From Citreimonas salinaria (GTDB lineage Bacteria; Pseudomonadota; Alphaproteobacteria; Rhodobacterales; Rhodobacteraceae), in contig NZ_FNPF01000003.1 in NCBI RefSeq assembly GCF_900107235.1, forward strand, positions 248,001 to 312,000: a stretch of 64,000 nucleotides of DNA, read 5' to 3'. The position numbers and the translations under genes were made by a program. Below are positions 58,771-64,000 of this stretch, piece by piece; position 1 is the stretch's first letter; each line of letters starts with the position of its first letter. The notes below the pieces were generated by a model that was not told where the DNA came from, searched no databases, and saw only the letters and a program-made list of their open reading frames with translations.

Positions 58771-58911
58771 GCGGCGGCCCCAAGACACCCGTTCAACCCG
58801 AGGCATCCTGTCGAAGCCCGAAAGGCGGCACAAGCCCGCGCCACGTGGCGCGCCGCCGCAGCCGCGCAAGATCCCGGCGCACCGCCCGCTTCCTGTGCCA
58901 TCCGCGTCAGC

Positions 58912-59718
58912 TCAGGGGCCCGCGGCGACCAGCCGCCCGCCCTGGCGCACCATCTCGATGCGGGTGGCGCGCCCGGTCGCATCGTCGGTCTCGACGTAGG
59001 TGCCGGACAGCGTGGCCTCGCCCAAAGCGGGCTCGAACCGGGCCTTGCCCATGCCGGTGACGAAACGGCGCATCGGCTCGGTCTTCTCCATCCCGATGAC
59101 CGAATTGTAGTCGCCGCACATGCCCGCATCCGATTGAAACGCCGTGCCGCCGGGCAGGATCTGCGCGTCGGCGGTGGGGATGTGCGTGTGCGTGCCGACG
59201 ACGAGGCTCGCGCGGCCATCGCAGAAATGGCCCATGCCCATCTTCTCGGACGTCGCCTCGCAATGCATGTCGACGATGCGCGCCTGCGCCTGCCCGCCCA
59301 AGCGCCGCAGCGCGTCGTCCACGGCCGAGAACGGGTCGTCGAAGGGGCGCTTCATGAAGACCTGCCCCAGCACCTGCGCCACCAGCACCTTGCGGCCCCG
59401 CGCGTCCTGGAACAGCGCGGCGCCCCGTCCCGGCGCGTTCTTGGCGAAGTTGAGGGGGCGGATGATGCGCGGCTCGGACTCGATCGCCTGCAGCATGTCC
59501 TTCTGGTCGAAGGCATGGTCGCCCAGCGTGACGACGTCGGCGCCGGCCTCGAACAGCAGCCTGGCGTGCGCGGCGGTGATCCCCGCCCCGTTCGAGGCGT
59601 TCTCGCCGTTGATCACCACGAAATCGAGCCGCCAGTCGCGGCGCAGCGAAGGCAGACGCTCGGTCACGGCCGTCCGGCCGGCCCGTCCCATCACGTCGCC
59701 AAGAAACAGAATACGCAT
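58912..59718 (-). CDS. YmdB-type (TIGR00282) metallophosphoesterase, 268 aa
   Basis: Starts MRILFLGDVMGRAGRTAV and has VINGENASNGAGI, TLGDHAFDQKD and VGTHTHIPTADAQIL, the motifs of this dinuclear-iron phosphodiesterase family. The Bacillus member hydrolyses cyclic nucleotides. ATG at 59718; the longer reading begins in non-conserved sequence. It is alone on its strand here, and the 267 bases to the ferredoxin gene show nothing recognised. Confidence 0.93.
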   Translation of the reverse strand: MRILFLGDVMGRAGRTAVTERLPSLRRDWRLDFVVINGENASNGAGITAAHARLLFEAGADVVTLGDHAFDQKDMLQAIESEPRIIRPLNFAKNAPGRGAALFQDARGRKVLVAQVLGQVFMKRPFDDPFSAVDDALRRLGGQAQARIVDMHCEATSEKMGMGHFCDGRASLVVGTHTHIPTADAQILPGGTAFQSDAGMCGDYNSVIGMEKTEPMRRFVTGMGKARFEPALGEATLSGTYVETDDATGRATRIEMVRQGGRLVAAGP

Positions 59719-59985
59719 GCGCGAAGCAGTAGGGCCGCGGGCGGCGAAAGCAAAGACCGAAACGTGCGTCCGGACGATCCGGACCGGGACACTGTCCCTC
59801 CCACGAAAGCCCTTGGCCCGGCGGTGGCGCGAGGCGGACGACAGTTCGATCATGGGACCGGCGATTGCCGCGCGACGGGGCGCGGGCGACCGGCAGCCAC
59901 AAGCGCGACGCCGAACACGCGCCGCGGGCGGAACCGTGCTGGCAGCGCACGCGAAGACGCGGCGCCCCCTCGGGACGGACGCGCC

Positions 59986-60854
<869 letters not shown>

Positions 60855-60892
60855 CCTGCGCGCGACAGGCACGACAGAAGGCCCCAGCGCGG

Positions 60893-61489
60893 ATGCCGAG
60901 ACCCTCCATGGCCCCTTCCGTGCTTACCGGCGCCGCGCCGGGCAGTGCCCGCCCGGACGGTCCGCGCCGGACGTCCAGAGCGATCCTGCGCCTCGTGCTG
61001 GGACTTGCGGTCGCGGGATGCGCGGCCGCGCCGGCGGATCGCGCGCCCGCCCCCGTGCCGCAGCCCCCGGCCGGCTCGGCCCCCGACGCCGAGGGACGGT
61101 GCTGGGCGACAGAACCCGTACCCGCGATCTACGAACAGGTCGGCGGAGAGATCATGGTCATACCCGCCGAGACCGCGCCGGACGGCACCGTGCTGCAAGC
61201 GCCGGTCTACCGCCGCGCCATGGTGCCGCGCCTCGTCCGCCCCCGCGGCGAGATGCGGTTCGAAGCCCCCTGCCCGGCGGTCATGACGCCCGCCTTCATC
61301 GCGTCGCTGCAACGTGCGCTGGCTGCGCGCGGCTTCTACGTGGGCGCCCCCACCGGCCGCATGGACGGTTCCACGCGCAGCGCCGTCAGGCAATACCAAG
61401 CGGGCAAGGGACTGAACAGCGACCAGCTGTCGATCGAGACGGCCCGCGCGCTGGGGCTGGTCGTCGTACCGCGTTCCAGCCTCGAGTAG
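60893..61489 (+). CDS. Peptidoglycan-binding lipoprotein, 198 aa
   Basis: Predicted outer-membrane or periplasmic lipoprotein: basic region (GPRRTSRAILR), hydrophobic core and lipobox LAVAGC (Cys43). The C-terminal ~60 residues form a PG_binding_1 domain (FIASLQRALAARGFYVG...GRMDGSTRSAVRQYQAGKGL). The long n-region suggests that the second ATG at 60908 may be the true start. It could tie the outer membrane to the wall. 38 bases after the OB-fold gene; possible read-through. Confidence 0.8.
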   Translation: MPRPSMAPSVLTGAAPGSARPDGPRRTSRAILRLVLGLAVAGCAAAPADRAPAPVPQPPAGSAPDAEGRCWATEPVPAIYEQVGGEIMVIPAETAPDGTVLQAPVYRRAMVPRLVRPRGEMRFEAPCPAVMTPAFIASLQRALAARGFYVGAPTGRMDGSTRSAVRQYQAGKGLNSDQLSIETARALGLVVVPRSSLE

Positions 61490-61523
61490 CGCCCGCCCCG
61501 CATCGAGCGCCGGCCGGAAAACG

Positions 61524-61547
61524 AAAAAGGGCGCCCGAAGGCGCCCT
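61524..61547 (-). terminator. Intrinsic terminator of the degP gene
   Basis: Minus-strand stem GGGCGCC-TTCG-GGCGCCC with an outer A-T pair, directly followed by TTTTT. It lies 24 bases past the degP stop. Confidence 0.9.
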
Positions 61548-61570
61548 CGTGCAACCCTGTCAGGGTGTGC

Positions 61571-63046
61571 TTACTCCTCGTCGTCGACGCTCAGCGCGAC
61601 GAAGCGCGGATCGCCGCCGCGGCGCACCAGCAGCAGGATCGACTTGCGCCCCGCCTCGCGGGCCGCTTCGACCTGCTCCTCGAAGCCGGCCAGCGTCTCG
61701 ACCGAGGTCTGGCCGGCCTCGGTGATGACGTCACCGACCTGCAGGCCCTTCTCGAAGGCCTCCGAGGTCTCGTCGACCGCGACCACGGCCAAACCGTCCT
61801 GATCTTCGGACAAGCCCAGCTCCAGGCGGATCTCGTCGTAGAGCGGCGACAGGGTCATGCCAAGCGCCTCGAGGCTCGAGGGCTCGTCCTCTGGCAGATC
61901 CGGGCCGGGCTGTGCCACCGGCACGGCCTGCGCCTCTTCGCGGCGGCCCAGCGTGATGCGCAGCGTCTCGGTCTTTCCGTCGCGGTTGACCACCACGCGC
62001 ACTTCCTTGCCAACGGCTGTGTTGCCGACCACGCGCACAAGCTGACGGGTATCCTCGACCTCGACCCCGTCAAAGGACAGGATCACGTCGCCCGCCTGCA
62101 TACCGGCTTCCATCGCCGGACCCTCGGGCACGTCCGAGACCAGCGCGCCGCGCGCCTCTTCCAGCCCCAGCGCCTCGGCCAGCTCGTCAGTCACGTCCTG
62201 GATGCGCACGCCCAGCCAGCCACGGCGGGTCTCGCCGAATTCCTTCAGTTGCTCGACCACGCGGGTGACCACGTTCGACGCCATGGAAAAGCCGATCCCG
62301 ATCGAGCCGCCGTTCGGCGACAGAATCGCGGTGTTCACGCCGATCACCTGGCCGTCGAGGTTGAACAGCGGCCCGCCCGAGTTGCCGCGGTTGATCGCCG
62401 CGTCGGTCTGGATGTAGTCGTCGTAGGTGCCGGACAGTGCCCGGTTGCGCGCCGACACGATGCCCGCGCTGACCGAGAAGCCCTGCCCCAGCGGGTTGCC
62501 CATGGCCACGACCCAGTCGCCCACGCGCATGGTGTCGCTGTCGCCGAACGGGACGTAGACCAGCGGCCGGTCCGCCTCGACCTTCAGCAGGGCGATGTCG
62601 GTGTTGGGGTCGGTGCCGACCACTTCGGCGGGCAGTTCGAAATCCTCGAAGAACTCGATCAGGATCTCGTCCGCGCCTTCGATCACGTGGTTGTTGGTGA
62701 CGATATAGCCGTCTTCCGAGATCACGAAGCCCGAGCCCAGCGCCGAGGACCGGCGCGGACGGTCGGGACCGCCGCGATCCTGGAACTCGCGGAAGAAGTC
62801 CTCGAAGGGCGAGCCTTCGGGCACGATGCCCTGCGGGCCGGACCGCCCCGCGACCATGGTCGAGGTGGTGATGTTGACCACGGCGGGGCTGACGCGCTCG
62901 GCCAGGTCGGCGAAGGATTGCGGTCGGGCCTGCGCATTCGCCATCAGCGATTGCGACATGATCAGCACCATCGACAGCGTCGTGATCCAGAACAGGCGCA
63001 ACGGCGTCGCCAGGTTGCGCGTCCGAGCGATAGAATCCGGTTTCAA
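61571..63046 (-). CDS. degP: DegP/DegQ (HtrA) periplasmic serine protease, 491 aa
   Basis: Envelope quality-control protease/chaperone. N-terminal signal or anchor (~15-38, ending MANAQA), then a trypsin-like domain with His120 (TNNHVIEG), Asp150 (NTDIALLK) and Ser223 (RGNSGGP), then two PDZ domains (about 255-350 and 385-490). The start is a TTG at 63046 with a perfect AAGGAG seven bases before it; upstream ATG/GTG in-frame codons give a non-signal leader. Downstream of hflC/DUF2065 in the usual alphaproteobacterial order, but its own 160-bp upstream region probably holds a promoter. Confidence 0.92.
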   Translation of the reverse strand: MKPDSIARTRNLATPLRLFWITTLSMVLIMSQSLMANAQARPQSFADLAERVSPAVVNITTSTMVAGRSGPQGIVPEGSPFEDFFREFQDRGGPDRPRRSSALGSGFVISEDGYIVTNNHVIEGADEILIEFFEDFELPAEVVGTDPNTDIALLKVEADRPLVYVPFGDSDTMRVGDWVVAMGNPLGQGFSVSAGIVSARNRALSGTYDDYIQTDAAINRGNSGGPLFNLDGQVIGVNTAILSPNGGSIGIGFSMASNVVTRVVEQLKEFGETRRGWLGVRIQDVTDELAEALGLEEARGALVSDVPEGPAMEAGMQAGDVILSFDGVEVEDTRQLVRVVGNTAVGKEVRVVVNRDGKTETLRITLGRREEAQAVPVAQPGPDLPEDEPSSLEALGMTLSPLYDEIRLELGLSEDQDGLAVVAVDETSEAFEKGLQVGDVITEAGQTSVETLAGFEEQVEAAREAGRKSILLLVRRGGDPRFVALSVDDEE

Positions 63047-63160
63047 TGGGATCTCCTTGTCTCTGCCAGCCCGCCACCCGGCGAGCCGCCTTAAGCGTTG
63101 GTCAGCGTTTCGATAGTGACGTGAATAGACGCTTTCGGGCAACACTTAACCCGTTTTTCA

Positions 63161-63184
63161 CCGCTCTCGCGCAAGCGTGAGCGG
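63161..63184 (-). terminator. Possible hairpin terminator/attenuator after DUF2065
   Basis: Arms CCGCTC.CGC and GCG.GAGCGG (one T-T mismatch) close a GCAA/TTGC loop, 22 bases after the DUF2065 stop and before degP. No T-run on the transcribed strand, so partial termination at most. Confidence 0.35.
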
Positions 63185-63206
63185 ACCACGCGGAACCCGT
63201 GATCGC

Positions 63207-63398
63207 CTAGCCCTGCGTGATCCACAACAGCACCAGCCCCGTCGCCAGCGTGGCCAGTCCCAGCGTGCGCCGGGCCTCGACGGGCATGGCGCGCAGGGCC
63301 TCGAGCAGGCGTTCGACAAGCGAAGGGGCCAGTGCGTACACCAGCCCCTCGATCACGAGAACCAGCGCGATTCCCGTCAGGATGTCAGTCCCGCTCAA
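63207..63398 (-). CDS. DUF2065 small membrane protein, 63 aa
   Basis: Two hydrophobic helices (ILTGIALVLVIEGLVYALAP and TLGLATLATGLVLLWITQG) with a short basic loop, as in the DUF2065 family found next to hflC in proteobacteria. Start is a TTG at 63398 overlapping the hflC stop (TTGA), indicating translational coupling with HflC. Function unknown; an accessory of the HflKC/FtsH complex is a reasonable guess. Confidence 0.85.
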   Translation of the reverse strand: MSGTDILTGIALVLVIEGLVYALAPSLVERLLEALRAMPVEARRTLGLATLATGLVLLWITQG

Positions 63399-64000
63399 TT
63401 GGTCTCGAGCGGCGGCGGCGCGTCGCCGGCGCCCTCGTCCTCGAAGGCCTCTCCACCCAGCGGAGCGGGGTCGCCGTCTTCGTCTTCCGGCAGCGGATCG
63501 ACATCCTCGAACCCGGCCTGCGGACCCGCGTCCGGCGCGCCCAGACGCGCCGGCCCGCCTGCCCCGTCGTCCATTTCCTCCAGGTCCTCGACCCGCGGCG
63601 CGACCGGGTTGGACCGGTCGGGAACCATGTCACTTTCCAGTTCGATACCGGCCTCGTTTATCGGCTGCGGCTGGTCCTCGGGCACCGTCAGCGGAGAACC
63701 GGCATTCTCGTTGCGGAAATACTCGAAGAACTGGCTGTCGGGCGTCATCACCATGGTCGAGTTCTCGCCCTGAAGCGCCGACTCGTAGGCTTCGAGCGAG
63801 CGGTAGAACGCGAAGAACTCGGGGTCCGCGCCGAAGGCGGTCGCGTAGATCCGGCTGCGCTCGGCATCGGCCTCGCCTCGGACGATCTGGCCCTCGCGTT
63901 CCGCTTCCGAGATCGTCTCGGTCACCGTCCGGTCGGCCAGCGCGCGCACACGTTGCGCCGCCTCGTTGCCGCGGGCGATCTCGTCGGCGGCCTCGCGCTC
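63395..64000 (-). CDS. hflC: Protease modulator HflC, C-terminal part (truncated by window edge)
   Basis: SPFH-domain partner of HflK that restrains FtsH. The visible 201 residues begin inside the coiled coil (EREAADEIARGNEAAQRV, then EAEREGQIVRGEADAERSRIYATAFG), followed by DPEFFAFYRSLEAYESAL and the last conserved DSQFFEYF. Beyond the conserved end is an unusual ~100-residue acidic, Pro/Gly-rich extension (DLEEMDDGAGG, EDEDGD, FEDEGAGDA). The frame is open to base 64000; the internal GTG at 63949 is not the start. Confidence 0.9.
   Translation of the reverse strand, partial: EREAADEIARGNEAAQRVRALADRTVTETISEAEREGQIVRGEADAERSRIYATAFGADPEFFAFYRSLEAYESALQGENSTMVMTPDSQFFEYFRNENAGSPLTVPEDQPQPINEAGIELESDMVPDRSNPVAPRVEDLEEMDDGAGGPARLGAPDAGPQAGFEDVDPLPEDEDGDPAPLGGEAFEDEGAGDAPPPLETN

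Overview
The window is very GC-rich, densely coded DNA from an alphaproteobacterium. It most resembles the Rhodobacterales (Roseobacter/Paracoccus-like) group. Pointers are a TRAP transporter operon, a betICBA choline-sulfate locus, GTTC-N7-GTTC SOS boxes, GGAAC-N16/17-CGTT (EcfG-type) stress promoters, an HWE-family histidine kinase and the hflC / DUF2065 / degP order at the right edge. This placement is inferred from gene content and motifs, not from a search. No rRNA, tRNA, IS element, prophage or CRISPR array was seen, and no stretch over 300 bases lacks a gene. GC-rich codon use creates very long antisense shadow ORFs, which were left out.

Layout. 0-3.3 kb: the end of an unrecognised gene, a RamA/RACo-type corrinoid-protein activator, and a Ca2+/Na+ antiporter. 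3.4-6.7 kb: an uncharacterised pair, an ATP-grasp ligase followed by a 655-aa protein whose C-terminal third looks like a Cys-His-Asn hydrolase. 7-9.7 kb: a DeoR regulator, 2-dehydro-3-deoxygalactonokinase, and an unknown gene whose ribosome binding site lies inside a hairpin. 9.7-21.1 kb: a divergent catabolic locus. The minus operon runs citryl-CoA lyase-like, CoA-transferase, YciI-like, TRAP P-Q-M and FMN reductase, and ends at an intrinsic terminator. The plus operon runs intradiol dioxygenase, IclR regulator, Tat-exported amidohydrolase, diheme cytochrome c and a MetE-like zinc methyltransferase. A likely IclR operator sits between them.

21.3-23.9 kb: a repair pair (UdgX-type uracil-DNA glycosylase fusion and its radical SAM partner) with an SOS box directly upstream. 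24-43.5 kb: a stress-survival island holding a DUF892 ferritin-like protein, TreZ/TreY trehalose synthesis, an AI-2E-family permease, a zinc-metallopeptidase / GlgX / lipid kinase / metallophosphoesterase operon, an HWE histidine kinase, Ku and LigD end joining, a PilZ protein, a cardiolipin synthase and an EEP phosphatase. Five to six EcfG-type promoters punctuate the island, including a divergent pair, so it reads as a physically clustered general-stress regulon.

43.6-48.6 kb: a CHASE2-GGDEF-EAL protein with a degenerate GGDEF, its FecR-type partner with a long Gly/Asn tail, and a secreted nuclease. 48.7-54 kb: betI-betC-betB-betA (choline-O-sulfate to glycine betaine) with a perfect operator palindrome. 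54-60.3 kb: a DMT permease, a lower-GC sulfotransferase-like gene, YebC, an SLC13/TrkA-C transporter, a YmdB-type phosphoesterase and a ferredoxin. 60.4-60.9 kb: a stand-alone OB-fold protein matching the C-terminal domain of DnaE2, behind a perfect SOS box. 60.9-64 kb: a peptidoglycan-binding lipoprotein, a DegP protease using a TTG start, DUF2065, and the truncated 3' end of hflC.

The strongest leads are the stress island, the two SOS-box observations, the ATP-grasp/Cys-hydrolase pair and the dioxygenase/citryl-CoA lyase pathway.
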